Shown here in pieces: positions 1 to 8,900 of a stretch of DNA of 64,000 nucleotides. Made by a program: the position numbers and the translations under genes. Each line of letters begins with the position of its first letter. Positions within the stretch are counted from its first letter, which is position 1. Under the pieces are notes generated by a model that worked only from the letters and a program-made list of their open reading frames with translations, had not been told where the DNA came from and ran no database searches. This DNA comes from Gemella cuniculi DSM 15828 (GTDB lineage: Bacteria; Bacillota; Bacilli; Staphylococcales; Gemellaceae): assembly GCF_000425665.1 (NCBI RefSeq), contig NZ_KE384432.1, forward strand, positions 184,478 through 248,477, read 5' to 3'.

Positions 1-1
1 C

Positions 2-1108
2 AGGCTTGTTATAGAGGGATATGGAGTAACACAGATAGCAGAGATACTAACCAAAGATAAAGTCCTTATTCCGTCAGCCTATGCAGAAATACACTATCCT
101 GAAAATAACCACAGTTCCAAGAAAAGAGGAATAGACGATCCATATTTTTGGACACCGACCACAGTTGGATATATTTTAGAAAAAAGAGAATACATGGGAC
201 ACACTGTACTTGGTAAAACAATATGCCTTGATTACAAAACCAAGAAACGCAGAAAGGCAAAAGAAGATGAACTCATTATCTTCAAAAACACCCATGAAGC
301 TATCATTGATGAAGAAACATGGAATAATGCGAGGAGGCTAAGAAAAACAGTAAGAAGAAGTCCGAAGTACGGGACAACCTCACACCCTTTTACAGGACTT
401 TTAGTCTGTTCAGATTGTGGAGGAAAGCTAAGTTATCGAGAGCCGGCAGAACACAAAGAAAAGAAGTACGATTGTGATTATTGCTTTGTATGTCAACATT
501 ACAGACACAGAAAAGGTTCTTGCAGTATGCACTACATCAAAGTAAAAACAGTGAACGAAATACTCCTAAAATCAATCAAAGAAATCACAGACTTTGCCAA
601 AGAAGATAAAAAAGAGTTTCTAAAAGTGATGAACAAGTTATCCGACGAAAAAAGAGAAGAAAAGTATCAAGAGGATAAAGCAAAATTAGAAAAACTGTCA
701 TCAAGAAATGAAGAGCTAACAATCCTTATTACAAAGCTATATGAAGACCACGCACTTGGGAAAATTCCCGCAAAACACTTTGATAGATTATTTAACACCT
801 ATGATATGGAGCAACAAGATTTAGAAAAACAAATACAGTATTTTGAAGAAGAAATAGAAAGCTATCATCAGAGAAAAGTTGATACTGATAAATTCCTAAA
901 AATGATAGAGAAATATACAGATATTGAGGAACTGACAGTACCAATGATAAATGAATACATTGAAAAAGTTGTAGTCCATGAAGCAACAGGAGGAAGAAAA
1001 GGAAAAGACAGAAAACAACAAGTCGATGTGTACTTTAACTTTATAGGCAACTGTCAAGTACCACATGATGAAAATAATCATAGAAAAAATAGCTTTAAAA
1101 TGGTATAA
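2..1108 (+). CDS. tnpX: large serine recombinase, C-terminal part (tnpX-like)
   Basis: The reading frame is open from base 2, so the N-terminal catalytic resolvase domain with its nucleophilic serine is outside the window and only about 368 residues are visible. These contain the end of the Recombinase domain (the stretch around WTPTTVGYILEKREYMG), a zinc-ribbon with CSDCGG at about 415-435 and further cysteine pairs near 470-530, a long charged coiled coil (about 640-900), and a C-terminal DUF4368-like segment. Such enzymes excise and integrate transposons by strand exchange at short core sequences. It is the first gene of the element and reads toward the cargo. The internal ATG at 194 is not a real start because homologous sequence continues upstream of it. 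Confidence 0.85.
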   Translation, partial: RLVIEGYGVTQIAEILTKDKVLIPSAYAEIHYPENNHSSKKRGIDDPYFWTPTTVGYILEKREYMGHTVLGKTICLDYKTKKRRKAKEDELIIFKNTHEAIIDEETWNNARRLRKTVRRSPKYGTTSHPFTGLLVCSDCGGKLSYREPAEHKEKKYDCDYCFVCQHYRHRKGSCSMHYIKVKTVNEILLKSIKEITDFAKEDKKEFLKVMNKLSDEKREEKYQEDKAKLEKLSSRNEELTILITKLYEDHALGKIPAKHFDRLFNTYDMEQQDLEKQIQYFEEEIESYHQRKVDTDKFLKMIEKYTDIEELTVPMINEYIEKVVVHEATGGRKGKDRKQQVDVYFNFIGNCQVPHDENNHRKNSFKMV

Positions 1109-1160
1109 TACTGTTAATTATTCAGAGAGAGAAATTAGAATTTGTGGGGAGGTGATTTTT

Positions 1161-1679
1161 TTGAGAGTGTACAAAGATAAAGAAGAACTCAAAACTGAAA
1201 TAAATAAAGCATTTGAGAAGTATATTTTAGAATTCGACAATATTCCAGAAAATTTAAAAGATAAGAGAGCTGATGAAGTTGATAGAACTCCAGCAGAAAA
1301 CCTTGCTTATCAGGTTGGCTGGACAAGTTTAGTTCTTAAATGGGAAGAAGACGAAAAAAAGGGGATTCAAGTAAAAACACCATCGGATGAATTTAAATGG
1401 AATCAACTTGGTGAATTGTATCAGTGGTTTACGGATACCTATGCTCACCTATCCTTGCAAGAATTGAAGACAAAATTAAATGAAAATATTCATTCTATCT
1501 ATGCAATGATTGATTCGTTGAGTGAAGAAGAATTATTTGAACAGCATATGAGAAAGTGGGCTGATGAAGCGACCAAAACAGCAACTTGGGAAGTATATAA
1601 GTTTATTCATGTAAATACTGTTGCACCTTTTGGAACTTTCAGAACAAAAATCAGAAAATGGAAGAAGATAGTACTATAA
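1161..1679 (+). CDS. ClbS/DfsB family four-helix bundle protein
   Basis: This 172-residue protein belongs to the DUF1706, ClbS/DfsB family, recognised from the conserved middle around PAENLAYQVGWTSLVLKWE and the end containing HVNTVAPFGTFRTKIRKWKK. ClbS protects Escherichia coli DNA from its own genotoxin colibactin; most relatives in Firmicutes have no known substrate. The start chosen is TTG at 1161, preceded by a strong GGGGAGGTGA at 1146-1155; the frame is open further upstream to 1065 inside the recombinase gene, but no ribosome site supports that. It is a cargo gene just behind the recombinase. A self-protection or stress role is inferred from the family only. Confidence 0.8.
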   Translation: MRVYKDKEELKTEINKAFEKYILEFDNIPENLKDKRADEVDRTPAENLAYQVGWTSLVLKWEEDEKKGIQVKTPSDEFKWNQLGELYQWFTDTYAHLSLQELKTKLNENIHSIYAMIDSLSEEELFEQHMRKWADEATKTATWEVYKFIHVNTVAPFGTFRTKIRKWKKIVL

Positions 1680-1681
1680 AT

Positions 1682-1795
1682 CCCAGTTTGTTGAAATGAA
1701 ATAATTAAGTAAATACAATAATATAGCAACTTACAAAACAGTAAATCAAATCGGTTTACTGTTTTTTCTTTGCTCAAAAATAAAAAGAAAGGAAA
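1682..1795 (+). repeat. direct repeat copy 1, leader with terminator
   Basis: The sequence from the CCCAGTTTGTTGAAA stretch through the hairpin to the ribosome site of the DUF3847 gene is a diverged copy of 4931-5031. Shared parts are a CCCA..TTGTTRAA start, an AT-rich spacer, the AACAGTAAATC/GGTTTACTG hairpin with its T-run, and the purine-rich Shine-Dalgarno. Each copy comes directly after a cargo gene, which suggests cargo joined the element beside a duplicated leader. Confidence 0.6.
1737..1767 (+). terminator. intrinsic terminator after the ClbS-like gene
   Basis: AACAGTAAA at 1737-1745 pairs perfectly with TTTACTGTT at 1755-1763 and is followed by six T residues. It ends the cargo transcript and may also work as an attenuator for the DUF3847 gene, which begins 36 bases later. 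Confidence 0.75.
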
Positions 1796-1802
1796 ACAGA
1801 AA

Positions 1803-2123
1803 ATGAAAAACATAGATGAAAAAATCTTAATGGCAGAAGAAGAAATCAAGCAATTACAAAACAAAAGAAAAAAGCTCATCAGTCAGCAGAAACAGGAAGA
1901 AAGAAAAAAGAGAGATAGACGGCTTTATGAAAAAGGAGCAGTCTTTGAAAGTATTTTTACCGAAAGCAAGGACTTCACCAAAGATGAATTTTATCAGCTA
2001 ATCACATTTTCAAACATTAAAGAAGCAGTAAATCAAAAGATCCTAAAAATCATAGAGAAGCGAGAAGAAAGCGAAAATCAAAATACAGAAAATCAAGAGG
2101 AAGAAACGGAAACAGAGGAATAG
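1803..2123 (+). CDS. DUF3847 protein, relaxase-associated
   Basis: This 106-residue highly charged protein opens with a helical, lysine- and glutamine-rich segment (residues 1-45) and closes with a glutamate-rich tail. It resembles the DUF3847 proteins that precede MobA/MobL relaxases in transposons of Firmicutes, where they are thought to be relaxosome or copy-control accessories; the molecular role is not established. The start at 1803 has AAAGGA at 1788-1793 about ten bases upstream; an in-frame ATG at 1770 sits on the tail of the terminator and is unlikely. The oriT region follows the gene directly. Confidence 0.7.
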   Translation: MKNIDEKILMAEEEIKQLQNKRKKLISQQKQEERKKRDRRLYEKGAVFESIFTESKDFTKDEFYQLITFSNIKEAVNQKILKIIEKREESENQNTENQEEETETEE

Positions 2124-2130
2124 TCCCTTG

Positions 2131-2166
2131 TTTACAAGGGCGCACTTATACACCTTAACAGGTGCG
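2131..2166 (-). other. candidate origin of transfer (IncQ/pSC101-type nic)
   Basis: Read on the minus strand, the segment holds TAAGTGCGCCCT (2148 down to 2137), the nick-region sequence known from pSC101 and close to that of R1162/RSF1010 (TAAATGCGCCCT). Immediately on its 5' side is the inverted repeat CACCT (2164-2160) and AGGTG (2155-2151) with a four-base loop, which matches the IncQ oriT layout of hairpin then nic. It lies just upstream of the MobA/MobL (MobQ-type) relaxase gene, where Tn4451 also has its transfer origin. The call rests on motif and position; the exact nick site is inferred. Confidence 0.7.
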
Positions 2167-2275
2167 TGCGTTCTCCGAAGGCTCTTGCAGAGGGCATATC
2201 AGCTAACGCTGATACAGGGGAGCTACACTCCCCTACGGAAATAAATTTCCTACCCCTTGTGTACTTCCCAAAAGA

Positions 2276-2304
2276 AATCGGATAAAAAGCAATCCGATTT
2301 TTTT
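2276..2304 (+). terminator. hairpin with T-run before the relaxase
   Basis: AATCGGAT (2276-2283) and ATCCGATT (2292-2299) form an eight-base stem followed by a run of T to 2304. It separates the DUF3847/oriT segment from the relaxase gene. The rest of 2124-2364 is relatively GC-rich with several more short inverted repeats and no open frame of note. Confidence 0.75.
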
Positions 2305-2364
2305 AGGAAGTCTTATCTATCGCCACATCAAAGTATTAGAAAAACGGAAAGGAGGCTTTTAACT

Positions 2365-3795
2365 ATGGCGATATATCATTTTTGCATAAAAATTATCTCA
2401 AGAGGCAAAGGCAAAAGTGCAGTAGCAGCTTCCGCTTATCGTAGTGGCGAAAAGATAAAAAACGAGTATGACGGAATAGACCATGACTTTACAAGAAAAG
2501 GAGGAATAGCCCATACAGAAATTCTATTACCGCAAAATGCACCACAGGAATTTGGTAACCGTTCTATTTTATGGAACAGTGTCGAGAAAATAGAAAAAAG
2601 TAAAAACTCACAACTGGCAAGAGAAATAGAAATTGCATTACCTAAAGAACTAAATCGAGAAAAACAGATAGAGCTTGTACGAGAATATGTAAAAGAAAAT
2701 TTTGTAAAAATCGGCATGTGTGCCGATATTGCTCTACATGATAAAAATGACGGAAACCCACACGCACATATCTTACTTACTATGCGACCGTTAAACGAAG
2801 ATAAAACATGGGGAGCAAAATCAAAAAAAGAATATATCCTTGACAACAACGGGGAAAAGATAAAACTCAAAAACGGTAATTACAAGACAAGGAAAATTGA
2901 CACAGTTGATTGGAACGAACAAGATAAAGCGGAACAATGGCGAAAAGCATGGGCAGATATTGCAAACAAATATCTTGAAGAAAACAGCGCATACAGGAAA
3001 AAGTTGACCATCGTTCTTATCAAAGACAAGGCATAGAGCAAGTACCGACCATACATTTAGGAGTATCAGCAAGTCAAATGGAAAAGAATGACATAGGAAA
3101 TATCAACCGAAAAATCAAACATCTGAATAAGCTATTAAGAAAAATTGCAAGAAGAATAAAAGCCTTGCTAAATTGGATAAGAGGAATTGGAAAAAAGGAA
3201 AAAATAGAAAATGAAAATACAAAGTCCACGCTTCCACCAAAAGAAAATCTACTATCCATTTTTGAAAATCTTATCCGTAGAAATGCAGATAACCATAATA
3301 CAGACTTAGAGAAATATATTGAAAATTATCAGCTTCTAAAAGAGAAAAATATTATAAGTATCAATCAATTAAAAGAAAGCATAATTACTTTAAGGGATAA
3401 AAATTACAAGGCTACAAGAGTTATCAAAGATACTGAAAAAAGAATTGATGATAAAGTACAACTTATATACCAAGCGGAGAAATATTTGAAGCATAAGGAT
3501 ACTTACAAAGCCTATATAAGCTAAAGAAAAACAAACAAGATACTTTTTCTACAATGAGCATACCGCAGAGATTATTCTGTTTGAAAATGCCAAGAAATAT
3601 CTGAAAGAACATTTAAGAGGAAGCAAGACCTTAAATATATCCAAATGAAAATCGGAAGTAACAGCCTTGAAGAAAGAAAAAGATAGTCTGTATTATCAAA
3701 TCATAGACCTACGAAAAGAAGTTGAACAAGCTGAAAGTGTTAGAAACTGTATAGAGCGCAATTACAGAAACAAGAGAAGCGACTATCACAGGTAA
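2365..3795 (+). pseudogene. tnpZ: MobA/MobL relaxase (tnpZ-like), frameshifted and decayed
   Basis: The start ATG at 2365 follows GGAAAGGAGG. Residues 1-215 carry the relaxase domain: an N-terminal MAIYHF strand, the SAVAASAYRSG motif, and the metal-binding histidine motif NPHAHILLTMRP. The frame breaks near 2998-3002, where one base has been lost in a GA-rich run; reading on in the next frame gives the expected VDHRSYQRQGIEQ and HLGVSASQME sequence. That second frame runs on as a charged helical tail to a stop at 3524, and further relaxase C-terminal pieces (the EHTAEIILFENAKKYL region near 3550-3610 and the final coiled coil near 3660-3795) appear with more stops. A truncated 223-residue protein with the whole catalytic core could still be made, but the tail is lost. 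Confidence 0.85.
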
Positions 3796-3879
3796 AGAGG
3801 AACGAGTTAGACCTATACAACCGAGTGAAAAAATGATATAATGTAGGATAAGTATTTGATTTTGGAGGTGCTTAAATTC

Positions 3880-4299
3880 ATGGATGAAAGAGAGAAAATC
3901 ATTCGTTTATGGTTTGATATGTGGCTTATACAACAAGACTTAGGGATAGATGATATTTTTTCAGATGATGTAATTTATATTGAGAGCTGGTGTCCTAAGT
4001 ATGAAAATCGGCAAACAGTAAAGCACTGGTTTAATGAGTGGAATACAAGAGGAAAAGTGCTTGCATGGGATATAAAGCAATTTTTTCATAAGGATAATCA
4101 AACTATTGTAGAATGGCACTTCAAAAACAAAATGAATGAGGGAAAAGTTGAAGAGTTTGATGGTATTTCTTTGATTGTTTGGACAACCGATAATAAAATC
4201 AAAGCATTAAAAGAGTTTGGTTGTAACTGCAATAACTACAATCCTTATAAAGAGAGTGATATTCCCTTATTTAGAGATGAAAAAGTAAATTGGTTTTAG
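3880..4299 (+). CDS. NTF2/SnoaL-like fold protein
   Basis: This 139-residue protein has the pattern of the nuclear transport factor 2-like (SnoaL) fold: an N-terminal helix with WFDMWLIQQDLG, a central strand with VIYIESWCPKYENR, and the later VEWHFKN and FDGISLIVW strands. The family includes small-molecule enzymes and binding proteins, so no reaction can be assigned. The start at 3880 is chosen because TTGGAGGTG lies ten bases upstream; an in-frame ATG at 3856 precedes that site. The following SAP-domain gene begins within 12 bases of its stop, so the two are probably translated together as a cargo pair of the transposon. Confidence 0.65.
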   Translation: MDEREKIIRLWFDMWLIQQDLGIDDIFSDDVIYIESWCPKYENRQTVKHWFNEWNTRGKVLAWDIKQFFHKDNQTIVEWHFKNKMNEGKVEEFDGISLIVWTTDNKIKALKEFGCNCNNYNPYKESDIPLFRDEKVNWF

Positions 4300-4310
4300 G
4301 AGATAGAATA

Positions 4311-4928
4311 TTGATAGAAAGTAGACCTGAGTTTGACAAAATTACATCGTTTGATGAGTTTAATAAATACTATTGGTATCGTGAAGAACTTTCACAGATA
4401 TGCAAGTCATTAGGATTAGAACATAGAGGTACAAAACAAGACCTCAATTATATTATTGAGCAGTACTTTAAAGGTAATTTCATTAAAAGGTCATCAATAA
4501 AAAATGAAAAAAAACGAGTAGAAACTATTACCTTAGATACGCCATTACTTGAATGTGATTTTTCCTTTAATGCAAAGTTCAGAGAATATTTCTCTGTTTT
4601 AACAGGTATCTCACCATTTAAATTTACTGCTGATATGGCAACAGCTTGGAGAAAAGTAAAAAAAGAAAAAAATTTGAGCTTTACAATTCAAGATATGCTA
4701 AAAGTTTATTATGGAAAATCAAATTATGCGAAGTATGATAATTCAGTTTGTCAATGGAATCAATTTTTAAAGGATTTTTGTGCAGATAAAAATAGTTACA
4801 ACTACTCAAACAAATTAAAAGTAGCTGCTATTCTTTGGAAAGAAGTTAGAAATTCAAAAAAGGAAAAAATCTATTCAAAGAATCTTTTAACTGAATACGA
4901 ACATAAAATAAAAGTGTATTACAAGTAG
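4311..4928 (+). CDS. SAP domain-containing protein with DUF6434-like C-terminus
   Basis: This 205-residue protein has an N-terminal SAP-like helix-turn-helix (residues about 10-50, around YWYREELSQICKSLGL and the HRGTKQDL motif), a short linker, and a C-terminal helical domain with FREYFSVLTGISPFKFTADM. SAP modules bind DNA or RNA in many proteins; the C-terminal part looks like the DUF6434 family. TTG at 4311 is preferred as start because AGGAG stands eight bases upstream, inside the end of the NTF2-like gene; a TTG at 4290 in the same frame is an alternative. A role in DNA handling is an inference from the SAP fold. Confidence 0.65.
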   Translation: MIESRPEFDKITSFDEFNKYYWYREELSQICKSLGLEHRGTKQDLNYIIEQYFKGNFIKRSSIKNEKKRVETITLDTPLLECDFSFNAKFREYFSVLTGISPFKFTADMATAWRKVKKEKNLSFTIQDMLKVYYGKSNYAKYDNSVCQWNQFLKDFCADKNSYNYSNKLKVAAILWKEVRNSKKEKIYSKNLLTEYEHKIKVYYK

Positions 4929-4930
4929 GC

Positions 4931-5031
4931 AATTCCCAACTTGTTAAACTAACAATTTAATAAAAACTAAAACAGAACAGTAAATCGAAAAAGGTTTACT
5001 GTTTTTTCTTTGTCTAAAAGTGGAAAGGAGG
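4931..5031 (+). repeat. direct repeat copy 2, leader with terminator
   Basis: This is the second diverged copy of the 1682-1795 leader, here placed between the SAP-domain gene and tnpW. The two copies bracket the oriT, relaxase and NTF2/SAP segment of about 3.2 kb in direct orientation, so homologous recombination between them could delete that block. Confidence 0.6.
4976..5007 (+). terminator. intrinsic terminator before tnpW
   Basis: AACAGTAAA at 4976-4984 pairs with TTTACTGTT at 4995-5003, followed by six T residues. The stem is identical to the one at 1737-1763, with a different loop. Confidence 0.75.
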
Positions 5032-5035
5032 ACTT

Positions 5036-5200
5036 ATGGAAGCAGAAAAAAGAGAAATAAAAGAACCACCACATAAACAGTTAATAATGGATATTGGAAA
5101 GACAAAATATACTGTAAATCTACATTTCAAGCAAGGTACAGGGGAAACATACAAGGATAAAATATTAAAGCTAATCAAGAGAGAAACAGAGAAGATATAA
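5036..5200 (+). CDS. tnpW: transposon-encoded small protein TnpW
   Basis: A 54-residue protein begins at ATG 5036 behind a strong GGAAAGGAGG at 5022-5031. It starts MEAEKREIKEPP, has a central KTKYTVNLHF strand and a GETYKDKILKLIKRE helix, and matches the short TnpW family that closes Tn4451-type elements. Its function is unknown. In Tn4451 it is the last gene before the right terminus, which agrees with the chromosomal junction found within 40 bases of its stop. Its last 26 bases also encode, on the other strand, the foreign tail of the interrupted chromosomal gene. Confidence 0.8.
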   Translation: MEAEKREIKEPPHKQLIMDIGKTKYTVNLHFKQGTGETYKDKILKLIKRETEKI

Positions 5201-5465
5201 ATTTGTCAAAGAAATTTTGTTTATATCCTTGACAAATCTTCCCAAATGCGGCAAATACATCTGAATGGTTTAATATCTCTATATTAAAGTTTGGTTTTTC
5301 AAAGTCTATAACTATCTTACTTAACCTCTCAGAATCAGGTGGCTTATTAATAGAATTTCTTCCCAATACATATACTCTTCTATAGATATTATTTTCCAAA
5401 GCTTCTTTTAAAATTTCCTTTCCTACTGCTCCTGTTGCGCCAATAATTACTGCAGATTTTTTCAT
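5175..5465 (-). pseudogene. NAD(P)-binding oxidoreductase, truncated by transposon insertion
   Basis: The 96-residue frame starts with a Rossmann motif IIGATGAVGKEIL and the next strand RRVYVLGRNS, typical of atypical short-chain dehydrogenase or NAD(P)H-binding proteins of about 210 residues. After DVFAAFG (near 5241) the homology stops and the remaining 22 residues are encoded by the end of the mobile element. It therefore lacks more than half of the normal protein. The missing 3' part should lie on the far side of the element, outside this window. Confidence 0.75.
5201..5237. repeat. inverted repeat at the transposon right end
   Basis: ATTTGTCAA at 5201-5209 and TTGACAAAT at 5229-5237 are perfect nine-base inverted arms 19 bases apart. 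They lie between the tnpW stop and the point where chromosomal coding sequence resumes, so they may be a subterminal recombinase site or a weak tnpW terminator. A TC/GA dinucleotide at 5237-5238 would suit the GA target preference known for TnpX. Confidence 0.5.
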
Positions 5466-5501
5466 ACAATATCATCCAATATCATCTCTCCTATTATGTC
5501 T

Positions 5502-5861
5502 CTAAAAAAACAACGAAATCAGTGCTAGTATGGGTAACCCACCTTGTTTTAAAATTATTTTTTTATCACTAGTCACCCCACCGTATATTGCTACTAAAAT
5601 AATATATATTAATATCATTCCTACCATTTCTTTGGGATTTTGTGAAAAAAACACACCATAAAACAATGCTACTCCTAATAAACCATTATAAACTCCCTGA
5701 TTTTTAAATAATACATTTAATGATTGTCGTTTTAGTTCCTCCTGTGGAATATTAAATACTCTACTAGTATTTTTAGAATCTGTTGCAAAAGTTTCTAGAT
5801 ACATAATGTAGAAAAATAATATTGCTACTAATATTGTTAAAATTGTTGATAATATACTCAT
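5502..5861 (-). CDS. DUF1304 family membrane protein
   Basis: This 119-residue protein has four predicted transmembrane segments (about residues 3-22, 53-72, 77-95 and 103-118) and the DUF1304 pattern: an N-terminal helix with LFFYIMYLETFATDSK, then NVLFKNQGVYNGLLG. Family members are small inner-membrane proteins of unknown function. The start is preceded by GAAGG. It is transcribed directly behind the MarR gene, 18 bases away, so it is probably controlled by that regulator. Confidence 0.8.
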   Translation of the reverse strand: MSILSTILTILVAILFFYIMYLETFATDSKNTSRVFNIPQEELKRQSLNVLFKNQGVYNGLLGVALFYGVFFSQNPKEMVGMILIYIILVAIYGGVTSDKKIILKQGGLPILALISLFF

Positions 5862-5879
5862 AATAATATACCTTCTTTC

Positions 5880-6293
5880 TTATTTTATGTTTTCACTAAA
5901 CTTAGATAATAACTTTACCAAATTTTTTAAATCTTCATCAGTAAATTTCTCATTTATTATATCTCTTATATTTGTATTTTTATCACATTTTTTTATTTCA
6001 GATTTGGCATAATTTGTAACTTTCACATATATTTCTCTATTATTTTTTTCATTCCTACACCTTATTATATACCCTTTATTTTCTAAAATCTTTAAATGCC
6101 TAGTAATTGCAGCAGCATCTATTTTTAAGAACTCACCTAATTTTCTTTGAGTACATATAGAAACTTCATTTAAATACATTAATATTTGATACCTAGTTAA
6201 ACTAACCCCAATTTCTTCTTCAAAAATATTTATAAGTCTTTGATCTATTATTTTTAAATTGTAAAGTAATTCTCCAAATTCTTTTATTTCCAT
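5880..6293 (-). CDS. MarR family transcriptional regulator
   Basis: The 137-residue protein has the MarR winged helix: recognition region with QRKLGEFLKIDAAAITRHLKILENKGYI (split here only by reading) and a wing with RNEKNNREIYVKVT. MarR proteins are dimeric repressors released by small ligands. The start has AAGGAG upstream. Two matching palindromes in its own promoter suggest autoregulation, and the DUF1304 membrane protein is the likely co-regulated target. The ligand cannot be told from sequence. Confidence 0.85.
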   Translation of the reverse strand: MEIKEFGELLYNLKIIDQRLINIFEEEIGVSLTRYQILMYLNEVSICTQRKLGEFLKIDAAAITRHLKILENKGYIIRCRNEKNNREIYVKVTNYAKSEIKKCDKNTNIRDIINEKFTDEDLKNLVKLLSKFSENIK

Positions 6294-6317
6294 AACTTAC
6301 TCCTTAACAGTTGAATT

Positions 6318-6383
6318 ATTGATAAGTCAATAATATTTAATTGATTTTTATAGTATATATCTTTATTATTGACTTGTCAATGA
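6318..6383 (-). promoter_or_regulatory. marR promoter with two palindromic operators
   Basis: On the minus strand a -35 TTGACA (6380-6375) and -10 TATACT (6357-6352) are separated by 17 bases. The -35 lies inside the palindrome ATTGAC-TT-GTCAAT (6368-6381). A near copy, ATTGAT-AA-GTCAAT (6318-6331), lies just downstream of the expected start point, 50 bases away. The arrangement is that of an autorepressed MarR gene. Confidence 0.7.
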
Positions 6384-6437
6384 TTTATTTACTATTTTCT
6401 TAATAATTTTACTTTAAATAACTAGATTACATATAAT

Positions 6438-6475
6438 AAATTCGGGGCATAAGAAAAACTCATGCACCCGAATTT
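6438..6475 (-). terminator. hairpin downstream of the AlkD-like gene
   Basis: AAATTCGGG plus GCAT at 6438-6450 pairs with ATGC plus CCCGAATTT at 6462-6474 around a purine-rich loop, with one unpaired base. The following T-run is weak on the minus strand. Confidence 0.55.
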
Positions 6476-6494
6476 ATAAAATTTAATTTTAGAT

Positions 6495-7151
6495 TTATAA
6501 ATATTTGCTGGCTTCTCTTATACTCAACGAAGCCATATTCTCAGAATTTACTTCTATAAAACGTTTCACCCAGATTGGATTTGTTTTTGAATAATCACGT
6601 AATGCCCAACCTATCGCTTTATTAATGAAAAATTCTTTTTGGTTTAAATTATTTACCAATATCTTTTCTAAAAGTTCAACATTCATTTTTTCTTTACGTA
6701 GAAGTTGATGGTCTATCGCAACTCGGCACAACCAAATATTCTCATCAACACTCCACTCTAAAATGATCTCCTGCATTTTTTTATTATCATATACTAAACT
6801 TCCTACTACTCTATCTAGTATATCTACCGTATCCCACCATGACTTAGTTATAACTAATTTTTTTAATTTAGGTAAATCCTCTGCTACTAAAGCTTTTTTC
6901 ATAGTTTTCAAATACTGAGCAGCAATATATTGACATTCTCTTTTTTCATGTTGCCAACAAATTTCTACAAAATTCCAATCTATAACGCCCAACTTTTTAG
7001 CCTCTTTAAAATAAGATTTACAAATTTCAACTCTTTTGGGAGCCGTTACTCCAAAAAACTCAAACTTATTTCTCATATATTTCGACATATCTAAAGCACA
7101 TACCTTATCTTCATGTGCTTTAAGATCAGTTATTATGTTAAATAAATTCAT
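6495..7151 (-). CDS. DNA alkylation repair protein, AlkD-like
   Basis: This 218-residue all-helical protein fits the AlkD/AlkC HEAT-like repeat family of DNA glycosylases, which remove positively charged alkylated bases such as 3- and 7-alkylpurines without flipping them. Recognised pieces are the N-terminal YMRNKFEFFGVTAPKR, the central KSWWDTVDILDRVVG with the tryptophan and aspartate pair, the NIWLCRVAIDHQL segment and the FINKAIGWALRDYSKTNP motif near residue 180. The ATG begins two bases after the pyrG stop codon, so the gene is translated from the pyrG transcript. Confidence 0.85.
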   Translation of the reverse strand: MNLFNIITDLKAHEDKVCALDMSKYMRNKFEFFGVTAPKRVEICKSYFKEAKKLGVIDWNFVEICWQHEKRECQYIAAQYLKTMKKALVAEDLPKLKKLVITKSWWDTVDILDRVVGSLVYDNKKMQEIILEWSVDENIWLCRVAIDHQLLRKEKMNVELLEKILVNNLNQKEFFINKAIGWALRDYSKTNPIWVKRFIEVNSENMASLSIREASKYL

Positions 7152-7153
7152 AA

Positions 7154-8873
<1,720 letters not shown>

Positions 8874-8900
8874 CTAAAATATTTTTAATCTTAATTTTAT

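Larger units (their letters stand above)
1..5240. mobile_element. Tn4451/Tn4453-like mobilizable transposon, right part
   Basis: The gene order is large serine recombinase, cargo, mobilization region with oriT and MobA/MobL relaxase, more cargo, then a TnpW-type small protein at the extreme end. This is the known layout of Tn4451 (tnpX, tnpV, catP, tnpY, tnpZ, tnpW), with different cargo. The left end and the recombinase N-terminus lie before the window. The right end must fall between the tnpW stop at 5200 and about 5240, because a chromosomal NAD(P)-binding protein regains its normal sequence from about 5241. Base composition here is visibly less AT-rich than in the chromosome that follows. 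The relaxase is broken, so self-directed mobilization is probably lost. The family assignment comes from gene order and protein family recognition, not from alignment. Confidence 0.75.

Noticed and set aside
2436..2870. Minus-strand frame opposite the relaxase (144 codons)
   Set aside because: It is antisense to the conserved relaxase domain and has no recognisable features.
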